From Pedobacter zeae (GTDB lineage Bacteria; Bacteroidota; Bacteroidia; Sphingobacteriales; Sphingobacteriaceae), in the NCBI RefSeq assembly GCF_014196715.1, contig NZ_JACIEF010000001.1, positions 1,408,872 through 1,472,871 on the forward strand: DNA of 64,000 nt, read 5' to 3'. The position numbers and the translations under genes are program-made. The notes beneath the pieces are model-generated. The model saw only the letters and a list, made by a program, of their open reading frames with translations, was not told where the DNA came from and did no database searches. Below, piece by piece: positions 43,635-53,051 of the stretch (position 1 is the stretch's first letter; each line of letters begins with the position of its first letter).

Positions 43635-45566
43635 CTACCAGAACGGGTTCTGTACAAGGTTCTCATTAATCACCACTTCCGAATTCTTGATCGGCCAGAA
43701 ATAATCTTTCAGGCCAAAAAACGGTACGGCAACCGTTCTTGGCCGGTAATAATTTACGGTACTTCCCTCGTTTACATTCCAGCCTTGCAAAGGTTTGCTC
43801 AATACACCTTGCAACTCTTTCCAGCGGCGTAAATCCCAGCCACTCTGGCCTTCAAAACAAAGCTCTATTCTTCTTTCCTGGTGGATGATCTCCCGGCGGC
43901 CTTCTTTGGTATCTGGTTTGGTCGGATTTTTCGAATAGTTTTGCCACGAGGTGCTTACGCCCTGTAAACCGGCCCTGCTACGTACTTTATCTACCCACGA
44001 TAGTACTTCGGCCTTAGGCGCGGTTCCCTCTTCATTCAGTGCCTCGGCATAAAGCAAATAAAGACCGCCAAGACGTACCACCGGCAAATAGAAGGTTTCG
44101 AACTGGATACCATTATTCATGATAGAAAGGTAAGGAACCAATTTTTTAGGCCAGTAACCGGTAATGTTGGTGGCAAACTGGCTTTTTGGTCCGGCTATGG
44201 CAAATGGTCCCCTGGCCTGCACATAAAATGCATCGCTTTCGTTACGCTTATCGTTCCCGAACCAGATCCCCCCGTCAAAACCTAAATCGGCATAAAACCT
44301 GGGTTCGCGGTTAAAGTTTGCTTTTGCCGTTTCGTAGCCCAGTTTGATATACGATTGATTATCGGCATCGCCAAACTGCGTGGTATTGCGGTTGGCATAA
44401 TCGAATGTACCGGTATTATCCTCGTTAATGGGTACACCATTTTTAGTATAGAACAGTTCGGTAGTGGAAAGCGGAACCGACCAGTTGGAAGGCTGTTCGT
44501 TACCAAAAGAAACCGCATCTGAAGTTAACTTGGGAAACGCATAACCCTGATATTCGAAACCATACTGCGATCCCCATATCAATTCGCGGTTCTGATCGCG
44601 CTTTTCGCCGGTTACCATCTGTATGGTCAGCACGCGTTTTAATTTATCCGAAACATTTTCGACCTTGTTGGTTGGCACCTGGTTATACAAAGCGCCTCCC
44701 TGTGCTTCAAACTCATCAATAGCGGCTTTACAGGCTTTTGCCGCCAGGCTCCATTTCTGCGGATCAACAACCGTAGAAAAAAGGTTTTTGCCATCCTTAT
44801 CTTTAAAGTTCGCAAAATCCGGATTACCGTTAAACAAAGGGCTCGCTGCCGTGGTTAATGCCTCTGCTTTTAAGGCCAACCCCATCGATTTGGTGGCACG
44901 GCCATATTCTAAAAGCGGATTCACCACCACTGATGGCAGATCAGCAACAGCTTCGTTGAGCAATTGATCTACGTAAGCAAAAGATTCATCAACAGTAGCT
45001 CGTTTAACCTTTGTGTTCTCAATCGAACCATCAATGGGGCGGTTTTCTTTGATGAGTACGATCGGCCCGTATAGCCTGATGAGGTAATAGTGATAAAAAG
45101 CCTTTAAAAATTTGATCTCGGCAATCCATCTTTTCTTTTCATCATCTTTCAGATCAAAAGGTTTATTGATGTTTTCGAGCATAATGTTACACCTTCTCAG
45201 CGCAACATAAATATTCTGCCCGCCGTTATTACCGGTCCAATGGTCGATTACCGGGTTTGATACATTCTGTACCCCACCCCTGATCAGTTTAAAACCCGGG
45301 CCCGTAATTTTATTGAAAGGATTATCGTCCAGATTTGGATAAATAATTTCAGAAGAGGTAACAAAGCCCACATTGTTTACCACCTCGCGGTTTAAGCTCT
45401 GAAAGGTGTTGTAGCAGCCAAAAAGGTAATTTTCGGCCTCATTTCTGTTCGAAAAAGCATAATCGAGCGTACCAACATTATTGGGAACAACATCCAGGTA
45501 TTTTTTGCATGATGTACCTGAAATACCAAGTACAAGCAGGCACACTATTTTATAATAGAATTTCAT
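43635..45566 (-). CDS. SusD/RagB-family glycan-binding lipoprotein
   Basis: This 643-residue SusD homologue has lipobox VLGISGTSC (Cys20) then KKYLDVVPNNVG. I start at the Met at 45566 (KFYYKIVCLLVLGISG), not 24 bp upstream where the frame would touch the SusC stop. TPR-like helices (EIKFLKAFYHYYLIRLYGPI) and the C-terminal segment ERRIELCFEGQSGWDLRRWK are typical. At 643 residues it is longer than the average SusD (about 500-550). It should capture the target oligosaccharide for the SusC partner encoded just upstream. Confidence 0.94.
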   Translation of the reverse strand: MKFYYKIVCLLVLGISGTSCKKYLDVVPNNVGTLDYAFSNRNEAENYLFGCYNTFQSLNREVVNNVGFVTSSEIIYPNLDDNPFNKITGPGFKLIRGGVQNVSNPVIDHWTGNNGGQNIYVALRRCNIMLENINKPFDLKDDEKKRWIAEIKFLKAFYHYYLIRLYGPIVLIKENRPIDGSIENTKVKRATVDESFAYVDQLLNEAVADLPSVVVNPLLEYGRATKSMGLALKAEALTTAASPLFNGNPDFANFKDKDGKNLFSTVVDPQKWSLAAKACKAAIDEFEAQGGALYNQVPTNKVENVSDKLKRVLTIQMVTGEKRDQNRELIWGSQYGFEYQGYAFPKLTSDAVSFGNEQPSNWSVPLSTTELFYTKNGVPINEDNTGTFDYANRNTTQFGDADNQSYIKLGYETAKANFNREPRFYADLGFDGGIWFGNDKRNESDAFYVQARGPFAIAGPKSQFATNITGYWPKKLVPYLSIMNNGIQFETFYLPVVRLGGLYLLYAEALNEEGTAPKAEVLSWVDKVRSRAGLQGVSTSWQNYSKNPTKPDTKEGRREIIHQERRIELCFEGQSGWDLRRWKELQGVLSKPLQGWNVNEGSTVNYYRPRTVAVPFFGLKDYFWPIKNSEVVINENLVQNPFW

Positions 45567-45589
45567 GTCATTTATTTTATAGGTAAGCA

Positions 45590-48500
45590 TTATAGATTTA
45601 CATTTAACCCGAAATTGAATACTTTCTGGATCGGGTAAGCGAATCCGTTGCCGCCCAGTTCAGGATCCCACATTTTAAATTTACTCCAGGTAACCAGGTT
45701 AAGGCCATTCAGGTAAAAGCGGCAATTGGAAAGCCTCAGGCTTTTTAAGACGTTTTTCGGAAGGGTATAACCAATTTCTATCGATTTTAACCGGATAAAA
45801 CTTCCATCCCTTAACCACCATGAACTTGGCTGCATGTTATTGGCCACTACCGCCGAGCTGGTACCCAAACGCGGATAGGTGGCAAATAAATTCTGATTTT
45901 CTTCCGACCAGTGGCTATCTGCATAAGCCTGCAATACCTGCGCCCTGCCTTCTACATAAGGTACAGTACGCTCCAGGAAGGGGCTGGTTTTTGCCGGATC
46001 GATAAAAAATGATACCCTGGCCTGTCCCTGAAAAAATGCAGACAGGTCAAATCCCTTGTAACCGGTTGAGAAACCAAATCCATATACCGTTTCCGGTGTG
46101 CTGGGATAGCCCATAAATGCCATATCGAGATCATCTATCCGGCCATCGTTATTTAAATCGCGGTATTTAATATCTCCCCCTCTCGGTACAGCACCCGTAA
46201 TCACATTCCCATAAGCATCACTGGTGTTAAATTGCTGTGTAGGAGAGTTTTTTACCTCGGCGTCATCTACGAACAAACGTTCGGCAATGTATCCATAGCC
46301 CCTGCTAATCGGCTGACCGATGAAATGCCTCCAGGTTTCAGGATAATTGGGCTCTTCTATATAGCCATACTTATTGGTAGAGTAAGTAAAGTTTCCTCTT
46401 ATCGAACTCCAAAGGCCATTATCAAAGGTTTTCTTATAATCAAGAGATAAATCGATCCCCTTCGAGTCTACTTCACCCAGGTTGGTTAACACATCCGTTT
46501 CAAAACCCTCGGTAGCGGGGATATTACGTTTACGTAGAATATCATAACGGTGATTTTTATAGATCTCGGCAATGATGTTAAAGTTTTTTAACAGCGTAAT
46601 TTCTGTCGCCAGATTGGTTTGTCTTGAGGTTTCCCAGGTAATATTGGCGTTGGCATAACTCCTGATGGATACGCCATTAAGCTGATTGCCATTATTGATA
46701 CCGAACTGGGCAAAGTTACCGCCATTCAGGTTCACATCCGAAAGGTAGAAAAAACGTTGCGAGCCAATGGCGTCATTTCCAACCAAACCATGGCTAAAGC
46801 GAACTTTTAAGCGGTTAACAATATCATTTTTAGGCCAGAAGGCTTCGTTTGATGGTACCCATGCACCGCCAATGGTAGGGAAAAAACCGTAACGGTGTTC
46901 TGATGAGAAACGTTCAGAACCGTTGAAACCAAAGTTAAATTCTGCAAAATACCGGTCTTTAAATGAATAGGTTGCCCTGCCGGCTACCCCCATGTTACGG
47001 AAAGGCAATGAGTAAGGCAGTGTAGTGGTATTGGTGCGCGGATCTTTCGCACTGGAGTATAGTGTCTGCTGCGCGGTGCCGATAATGGTCGAACTTATGG
47101 TATGATTGCCGAATTTGCGGTTATAATCCAAAGCGCCCTGAAAATAGAAAAAAGAGTTGGCATTGGGTTCGCTCCTGTTGTATACCAGGTATTCGGTAGG
47201 AACATTGTTTGCCACATTATTTTTAGGGTTAAGCCAGGTTAGGGTATAACTATTGCTTAATTTATCGTAACTGCCGGCACTGTAAAAATATGGCGAATAG
47301 GCCAATTGCGAATCGAAATAAGAATACCGGTTGGTATTGAATATGGTTCTGAGTTTAAGCCCCTCGGTAATGAATCTGAAATCCTGATTAAGCTCCAGCT
47401 GGGCCGACATTCGCGATTCTGAAGAACTTTTATGTCCTTTCAGAAGCTGCGCATAAGGGTTTCCGTTAGGATAAAGTATGCTGTTATTTTGGGTACCATC
47501 AGGCCCGCCTACATTTCCGAACAGGATGTGGTTTGCACCTGCATTTGCCGCATCGGCAGGATAATACGCGGGGAACAATACCGGGCTTGCATGAGAGGCA
47601 ATTGCATACAAGTCAGAAGCAAAGGATCCGTCTAAGGTAATTGGGCCATTATAATCGCTAAAGGTACCAGATAGCCTTACCACCAGCTCAGTTGTTTTAC
47701 TGAGGTTGATATTGATATTGGAGCGCAGCTGGTAATTTTTAAAATTAACATTGTTCTCGTTGTTGTTGCGGATATCTGTTTTTAAGATGCCGTTATCAAT
47801 ATTATACGAACCTGAAATGTAATATTTGGCAACACCGCCACCACCGCTAATACTTAAATTATTCCTTTGGGTACTGGCCCGGTCTTTAAACAGCATATCG
47901 ATCCAGTTAACGGCAGGGTATACATAAGGATTACTACCCGGACTACCGTTTATTGTTGCACGGGTATTGTCTATTTTAGTCTGGTTAAAAGGCAGTGGCA
48001 GCGATGGATTGCGTGTTAGAGACGCCTCGTTAAAGAGTTCCATATACTGGATCGGATCAACCAGGTTAAGGGTTTGGGTAGATTGTGACAAGGAATATTC
48101 ACTTCTGAAATTGATCTTCGCCTTACCTTCCCTACCTTCTTTGGTGCTCACCAAAATTACGCCGTTGGCACCGCGTGCACCATAAAGTGCGGTAGCACTG
48201 GCATCTTTTAAAATCGAAAAACTCGCAATATCATCAGGTTGTAAACGCGCCAGATCGTTTGGAGTTAACTCCACATTATCGATCAGGATCAAAGGATCTT
48301 GTTTATACCCGAATGTAGTTACCCCACGTATAAAGAAAGAAGCATTATCCTGCCCGGGCTGTCCGCTACGCTGGTAGGCAATAATACCAGCGGCCTGGCC
48401 GGCAAGTGCCGTGGTGAGGTTACTGGCCGGAATTTTTAAATCGCCGGGCTTAATGGTGGTTACAGAACCTACCACCGCTTCTTTTCGCTGTTTCTGCCCC

Positions 48501-48889
48501 ATGGCAACAATTACCACCTCATCGGCCATCTGTACCACTGCTTCTTTTAATACGATATTATATACAGTACTTTCGGTTATTACAACCCGTTTTGGTGCAT
48601 AACCTACTAAGGCTACCCGGAGTGCACCACCTTTGGCTACATCGATTACAAACCTACCGTTGTTATCGGTCTGTGTACCGGTTTTACTGTTTTCGACCGT
48701 TATGGTTACGCCGGGCAAAGCCAATCCCGTGGTATCGCGAACAGTTCCGGTAACCGTTGTCCTGGTCTGCGCAGTTCCCTGCAAACCAAGCAAAACAAAG
48801 AACAAAAACGGGATGCACTTCAGCATATTCCCAAAAACATGCTTCCAGCAGAGCCACCTCATGTCCAGGCTAGTAAAAAATAACTTCAT
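45590..48889 (-). CDS. SusC/RagA TonB-dependent transporter without STN domain
   Basis: This 1099-residue outer-membrane transporter has a carboxypeptidase-regulatory-like domain (about 45-125; TVTGTVRDTTGLALPGVTIT), a TonB plug (about 130-250; SFFIRGVTTFGYKQDPLILI, SILKDASATALYGARGANGV) and a 22-strand barrel ending KVFNFGLNVNL. Lacking STN, it should not signal to a FecR factor, in contrast to the transporter at 10048-13449. This agrees with the AraC regulator placed divergently. The signal peptide is LKCIPFLFFVLLGLQGTAQ, so the Met at 48826 may be the real start; 48889 is the longest form. Confidence 0.93.
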   Translation of the reverse strand: MKLFFTSLDMRWLCWKHVFGNMLKCIPFLFFVLLGLQGTAQTRTTVTGTVRDTTGLALPGVTITVENSKTGTQTDNNGRFVIDVAKGGALRVALVGYAPKRVVITESTVYNIVLKEAVVQMADEVVIVAMGQKQRKEAVVGSVTTIKPGDLKIPASNLTTALAGQAAGIIAYQRSGQPGQDNASFFIRGVTTFGYKQDPLILIDNVELTPNDLARLQPDDIASFSILKDASATALYGARGANGVILVSTKEGREGKAKINFRSEYSLSQSTQTLNLVDPIQYMELFNEASLTRNPSLPLPFNQTKIDNTRATINGSPGSNPYVYPAVNWIDMLFKDRASTQRNNLSISGGGGVAKYYISGSYNIDNGILKTDIRNNNENNVNFKNYQLRSNININLSKTTELVVRLSGTFSDYNGPITLDGSFASDLYAIASHASPVLFPAYYPADAANAGANHILFGNVGGPDGTQNNSILYPNGNPYAQLLKGHKSSSESRMSAQLELNQDFRFITEGLKLRTIFNTNRYSYFDSQLAYSPYFYSAGSYDKLSNSYTLTWLNPKNNVANNVPTEYLVYNRSEPNANSFFYFQGALDYNRKFGNHTISSTIIGTAQQTLYSSAKDPRTNTTTLPYSLPFRNMGVAGRATYSFKDRYFAEFNFGFNGSERFSSEHRYGFFPTIGGAWVPSNEAFWPKNDIVNRLKVRFSHGLVGNDAIGSQRFFYLSDVNLNGGNFAQFGINNGNQLNGVSIRSYANANITWETSRQTNLATEITLLKNFNIIAEIYKNHRYDILRKRNIPATEGFETDVLTNLGEVDSKGIDLSLDYKKTFDNGLWSSIRGNFTYSTNKYGYIEEPNYPETWRHFIGQPISRGYGYIAERLFVDDAEVKNSPTQQFNTSDAYGNVITGAVPRGGDIKYRDLNNDGRIDDLDMAFMGYPSTPETVYGFGFSTGYKGFDLSAFFQGQARVSFFIDPAKTSPFLERTVPYVEGRAQVLQAYADSHWSEENQNLFATYPRLGTSSAVVANNMQPSSWWLRDGSFIRLKSIEIGYTLPKNVLKSLRLSNCRFYLNGLNLVTWSKFKMWDPELGGNGFAYPIQKVFNFGLNVNL

Positions 48890-49272
48890 AAATGATTTGG
48901 TTAGGAATTTTTAATTATTGTTTATAGGTCTATTCAACTCATTTTAACCCTATTGTATCGAGCGGGTAAAACTTTTGTAGCGTTTGGGGAGATTTTGTAG
49001 GCTTGTTATCATATCAGTTATATTTGGTATGGTAAACTTATAACAGACAACTTCCTTTTAAAATGGATAAACCCCGAAAAAAGATGGACAATACGATCAT
49101 TACATCAGGATTTTTCCCTTAGAAAATAAATAGCCTATTTTATGTAAAATAAATTCGGTTTTAACCTGCAAAGGCCTATATTTATTGTCGCGTTTTAGCC
49201 ATAGGTCAATCACCTAACGTTCTATTGGCAATCGCTAAGCGCATCCCTGTATACCCATTCCTGTTAAAATTA
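48890..49272. promoter_or_regulatory. Divergent control region between SusC and AraC genes
   Basis: This 383-bp gap separates the PUL operon from its presumed regulator. A consensus plus-strand promoter lies at 48994-49026. No comparable TAnnTTTG box was found on the minus strand before SusC, as expected for an activator-dependent promoter. Imperfect dyad sequence GTTAT...ATAAC surrounds the promoter. Confidence 0.55.
48994..49026 (+). promoter_or_regulatory. Consensus promoter of the AraC regulator gene
   Basis: TTTG, 21 nt, TATATTTG fits the Bacteroidota housekeeping promoter in every fixed position. Transcription would start near 49033, leaving a leader of about 240 nt before the ATG at 49273. 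Confidence 0.7.
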
Positions 49273-50172
49273 ATGGAGCAAAAAATCATCGAGCCTCGTA
49301 AAAAAATTAAAGAGGGTTTTATCGGCCAGAAACGGATTGTACTTCCGCCCAATATCAGAAAGAAGGTGGTGAACAACCCCATTATCAAAACTTTTTACTT
49401 AACGGCCATAGGTCATTATCCGAAGGCGGCAAATCATGATATTGAACGCAAACTGGGCAGTAAAGATTACATTTTCATCTATTGCACAGAAGGTTTTGGC
49501 TATATCCACATTCTGGGCAAAAAATTGCTGTTAAGTCCAAACGCTTATTATATCATTCCCAAAAATGTAAGCCACCGTTACCAAAGTCATGAAACAAACC
49601 CATGGAGTATTTTTTGGGCACATTTTAGCGGTGAAATTGCAGAAAGCATTTTTAACCGTTTTGCAGAAGGGAACCTTACACAGGTTCAGGAAGTTCCGTT
49701 TGTAGAGAGCCGCATCAGGCAGTTTAACTTAATTTATACTTTGCTCGAACAAAGTGTAGCTGAAAAAGACATGGAAATCATCAACATTAAGCTGCTCAAT
49801 TTCTTGTCTTCGTTCATCTATTATAAAGAAGTAAACCCCGATGTTTACAATACCAGTTCCATCAGCAAATCCATCCTCTATATGAAGAAAAACCTGAAGG
49901 AAAAGTTTACCGTCGAAGACCTGGCCATGCAGCAGAACTTATCGGCATCACATTACCTCAGGTCATTCAAACAGAAAACAGGCAGCTCGCCTATCAACTA
50001 TTTTAACCAGCTTAAAATACAGGAATCCTGTCAATACCTCTATTTTAGCGACATGAGCATTAAAGAAATCTGTGCCGAGTTGGGTTTTTCCGATCAATAT
50101 TATTTCTCCCGTTTATTTAAACTCATTACCGGCATATCACCATCCCGCTATAAAAAACTACACAAACGCTAA
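49273..50172 (+). CDS. AraC-family regulator with cupin sensor domain
   Basis: This 299-residue regulator starts at the ATG at 49273 (EQKIIEPRKKIKEGFIGQ); a TTG 48 bp earlier is possible but less likely. Residues about 50-185 form the AraC-type cupin ligand-binding domain (FIYCTEGFGYIHILGKKLLL, IPKNVSHRYQSHETNPWSIF). Residues about 205-299 hold two helix-turn-helices (VEDLAMQQNLSASHYLRSFK, IKEICAELGFSDQYYFSRLF). It is divergent from the GH95/GH97/GH36 locus and is the best candidate for its sugar-responsive activator. It is soluble, so it would sense an imported mono- or disaccharide. Confidence 0.92.
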   Translation: MEQKIIEPRKKIKEGFIGQKRIVLPPNIRKKVVNNPIIKTFYLTAIGHYPKAANHDIERKLGSKDYIFIYCTEGFGYIHILGKKLLLSPNAYYIIPKNVSHRYQSHETNPWSIFWAHFSGEIAESIFNRFAEGNLTQVQEVPFVESRIRQFNLIYTLLEQSVAEKDMEIINIKLLNFLSSFIYYKEVNPDVYNTSSISKSILYMKKNLKEKFTVEDLAMQQNLSASHYLRSFKQKTGSSPINYFNQLKIQESCQYLYFSDMSIKEICAELGFSDQYYFSRLFKLITGISPSRYKKLHKR

Positions 50173-50443
50173 CCGTTGTTTTTTTTTTTGACAAAGTATT
50201 AGCGTTAACGCAGATGCAGCCCATCCTATAAAGGCATCAATCCCCTATTGATGTTTTCTTGCTTTCAGCGCCTGTTCAGGTGTGCAGGAAATACTCTATT
50301 ATTTAACTGGCCGGCATCCGGGCACCTGCGATCATTAATCCAAAATAAATTATATTTAAAGTATTAAAAATCGAAATGTAACTGGCTCAAATTAGTCGTT
50401 AACCCTATGCCTTACGCTAACCTTAAAAAACATAATCTATAAA

Positions 50444-51442
50444 ATGAACAGAAGAACACTTTTAAAAAGCGGTTGTTTCGTCGCAGCCGCATCCTTAATT
50501 CCACCAACTATCTTGGGTAAAACCCTTGCTAAAAAAGAAATTTCTGCCGGCAGACAACCTGCAGGTTTTAGGAAACTTAAGCTGGGCGAATTGGATTTAT
50601 TTGTCCTCTCAGATGGCTATATCAGGGATACAAATGTAGCCGATTATTCGCCAAGGGCTGATGTGGCCCGTTTGAAATCTATCCTCAAAAACAATTTCCG
50701 GCCGGTTGAATATATTGATATGGCCATGAATATTTTACTGGTAAAAACCAATGATAAACTTATCCTGTTCGATAGCGGAATGGGCATTTTCGCAGATGCA
50801 AACACAGGCAAAATTTTAAAGAGCCTGGCAGAAGCAGGTTTCAGCCCCAGCGAAATTACCGATATCTTTATTTCTCACGCCCATCCGGATCACATTGGGG
50901 GTTTAATCGGGAAAAATGGAACGCTTATTTACCCCAATGCAAAGCACCATCTCTCAAAAACCGAATTCGATTTTTGGATGCGCGCAACAGAAAAAGATTT
51001 CCAAAACAGCGGGTTGATCAAACAGTTGGATTTTTTAAAAACACTGTTGCCGGCCATCAGAAATATTTTAACCAAAATTCAGTCGAAAATTAGCTATTAC
51101 GATTACCAAAAGCCTTTGTATGGTAATTTCAGTTTTATTTCCGCACCAGGCCATACCCCTGGAATGACTTTGGTTAAAATAACATCGGGTAACGATGAGC
51201 TTTTAGTCGTTGCCGATTTGGTGCATAATGACCTTATCCTTTTTCCACATCCGGAATGGGGATTCAGTGGTGATACCGATCTGGACATCGCCATTGCCTC
51301 ACGAAAAAAAATCTTAAATCAGCTGGCCGAAACCAAAACCAGAATAATTGGCTACCACTTACCATGGCCAGGCCTGGGTTATGTTAAAAAAACAGGTGAT
51401 GGATTGGCGTGGGTACAAGAGGTGTTTTATACCCCTACATAG
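50444..51442 (+). CDS. Exported MBL-fold metallo-hydrolase
   Basis: This 332-residue protein has an N-terminal twin-arginine-like signal (NRRTLLKSGCFVAAASLIP), suggesting folded export. The metallo-beta-lactamase fold is clear: SHAHPDHIGG with His145, His147, Asp149 and His150; further ligands in APGHTPGMTLVKI (His) and VVADLVHNDL (Asp). The C terminus has IIGYHLPWPGLGYV, giving the last His. Relatives hydrolyse lactones, including acyl-homoserine lactones, organophosphates or beta-lactams; nothing in the neighbourhood decides. It lies 271 bp after the AraC gene and appears to be a single-gene unit. Confidence 0.88.
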   Translation: MNRRTLLKSGCFVAAASLIPPTILGKTLAKKEISAGRQPAGFRKLKLGELDLFVLSDGYIRDTNVADYSPRADVARLKSILKNNFRPVEYIDMAMNILLVKTNDKLILFDSGMGIFADANTGKILKSLAEAGFSPSEITDIFISHAHPDHIGGLIGKNGTLIYPNAKHHLSKTEFDFWMRATEKDFQNSGLIKQLDFLKTLLPAIRNILTKIQSKISYYDYQKPLYGNFSFISAPGHTPGMTLVKITSGNDELLVVADLVHNDLILFPHPEWGFSGDTDLDIAIASRKKILNQLAETKTRIIGYHLPWPGLGYVKKTGDGLAWVQEVFYTPT

Positions 51443-51554
51443 AAATTTCGCTTTTTTTTTGATTCTGTTGTTTCTGTAGTCGCTTATACCTGATGCATGG
51501 GATAAAAGATGTTTTAAGGTGATGCTGTTTGTATTATGGCCGGGTTAGCTTATA
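51443..51554. other. Intergenic AT-rich region after the MBL gene
   Basis: The gap 51443-51847 starts with TTTCGCTTTTTTTTTGATTC beyond the stop, but no clear stem precedes the T-run. It contains repeat copy A (51555-51613) and no gene. The stretch 51614-51847 before the methyltransferase gene is AT-rich without recognised signals. Confidence 0.5.
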
Positions 51555-51613
51555 CCTGACCACTAAATTTCAACACTGCCCGATCTGGTCAGTAAGAAAT
51601 TTTTAGAATAAGC
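51555..51613. repeat. Direct repeat copy A upstream of the methyltransferase gene
   Basis: CCTGACCACTAAATTTCAAC...CTGGTCAG...AGAAATTTTTAGAATAAGC recurs with small indels at 52859-52919. CTGACC and GGTCAG inside it are inverted. The two copies flank the methyltransferase gene. Confidence 0.8.
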
Positions 51614-51847
51614 AAATGCGAAACGCATGTACACTTTTGCCGAAATACCCTCATTGATATGGTCTAACTCTCGATTGCTCAAGTTTGTTATGTTTTAAGT
51701 TAAACATAAGATATAGAATTTTTATGAACTTGCAATTTTAGAAATCTGAACTATATTTGATTTTATCAATGATGACTAGTGTAAAGTAATATATCATTGC
51801 CTTCAACAATTATTAATTTGTGCGAAACTGCACGCTAATCAGCCCCT

Positions 51848-52612
51848 ATGCCCTGGAATCCAGAAACATACGACAAATTCAAAAACCTGCGTTATCAGCC
51901 ATTTTTTGATTTAGCTAACTTCATCCAGCCTACTGAGAAAATGAAAGCCATCGATCTGGGCTGTGGAACGGGAGAGCAGACGGCGATTCTTGCCGAAAAA
52001 TTCGAAAACGCGATATTTCTTGGCGTTGATACCTCTATTGAAATGCTCGAACAGTCTAAAAAACTAGAAAGCGATCGGCTACATTTTCGACGATCGTCAA
52101 CTGAAGCGGTCATCGATAGTAATGAGAAATGGGACTTGATTTTTAGTAATGCAGCCCTACAATGGTCAAAGGACCATAAAGAACTGTTCCCTAGCCTAAT
52201 TCGCATGTTGAATCCCGGAGGACAGTTTGCCGTGCAAATACCGGTTCAAAAAGAGAATGTACTGAACAAGATCCTTTTCGAATTGGTTCAGGAAGAACCT
52301 TTCGCTAACTTCCTGAATGGATGGAACCGTCCCTCCCCGGTCTTAAGCATGGACGAATATACGCAGTTACTTTTTGACCAGAGACTCAAGGATATCCAGG
52401 TCATACAAAAGGTTTATCCACTTATAGCCCAGGACCACCAGACATTATACAACTTCATTTCCGGTTCATCATTAATCCCCTATCTGGAACGTCTTGAAGG
52501 CGAACAACAGGATTTTTTTATAAAAACCTATCAACAAAGGATAGCGGAACATTTTCCAAAGCTACCTGCTATTTATGCATTCAAAAGATTACTTTTATTC
52601 GGTCGGCTATGA
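51848..52612 (+). CDS. tam: Trans-aconitate 2-methyltransferase-like SAM-dependent methyltransferase
   Basis: This 254-residue cytosolic enzyme has SAM motif I in AIDLGCGTGEQTAIL, an acidic motif II in FLGVDTSIEMLEQSKK, and motif IV in DLIFSNAALQWSKDHKELFP, which closely follows the E. coli Tam sequence as I remember it. The C-terminal half also matches (LERLEGEQQDFFIKTYQQRI). Tam methylates trans-aconitate to protect aconitase. No aconitase gene is nearby. The gene is flanked by two copies of a ~60-bp repeat and lies alone, which hints that it arrived as a cassette. Other class I methyltransferase substrates cannot be excluded. Confidence 0.8.
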   Translation: MPWNPETYDKFKNLRYQPFFDLANFIQPTEKMKAIDLGCGTGEQTAILAEKFENAIFLGVDTSIEMLEQSKKLESDRLHFRRSSTEAVIDSNEKWDLIFSNAALQWSKDHKELFPSLIRMLNPGGQFAVQIPVQKENVLNKILFELVQEEPFANFLNGWNRPSPVLSMDEYTQLLFDQRLKDIQVIQKVYPLIAQDHQTLYNFISGSSLIPYLERLEGEQQDFFIKTYQQRIAEHFPKLPAIYAFKRLLLFGRL

Positions 52613-52858
52613 CTGGCGACCGAGGATCATAAATAAATATAAAGAGAATGTTGAGCTACCTAGGGCCTCATCGTTAATAATCAAGTTTTTTGTTGAAAAG
52701 ATAATTTGAAAGCTATCATAACCGCTTCAATTAAAAGCATGCGTATAGACAGCTTAATGCTAGTTAATGCTAGGTATGAATGGCAAAGGAACCACTAGCT
52801 GTGCAACTACGAGTTACAAATTGCTGCTTTTTACCTAAAAATTGATTTACAAATTGTG
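52613..52858. other. Intergenic region between methyltransferase gene and repeat copy B
   Basis: No gene, RNA or terminator was recognised. The methyltransferase and dehydrogenase genes converge across 52613-53051; the second half holds repeat copy B and then AT-rich sequence. Confidence 0.5.
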
Positions 52859-52919
52859 CCTGACTAAATTTCAAAACTGCTCTGTCTGGTCAGCATCAAA
52901 AGAAATTTTTAGAATAAGC
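52859..52919. repeat. Direct repeat copy B downstream of the methyltransferase gene
   Basis: This copy matches 51555-51613 except for a 3-bp gap near the start, a 5-bp insertion after CTGGTCAG and a few substitutions. It is preceded by GATTTACAAATTGTG, which recurs at 58962-58978 next to a shorter related sequence (CTGATAAACT). Confidence 0.8.
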
Positions 52920-53051
52920 CATTTTGAACAATAATGGAAGAGGCAATTTCTGTTTCCAAAAATTGCCGCTCCACCTAAAAATAACGACTTCTTAAAAACA
53001 TGTTCAACTTCTATCAGTTGGTAAGGGGCTTACCATTTGATCCTATAAAAT

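Noticed and set aside
50173-50230. Terminator after the cupin-AraC gene
   Set aside because: A long T-run is present and AACGCTAA/TTAGCGTT are complementary, but the loop of about 29 nt contains the T-run, so it is not an ordinary intrinsic terminator.
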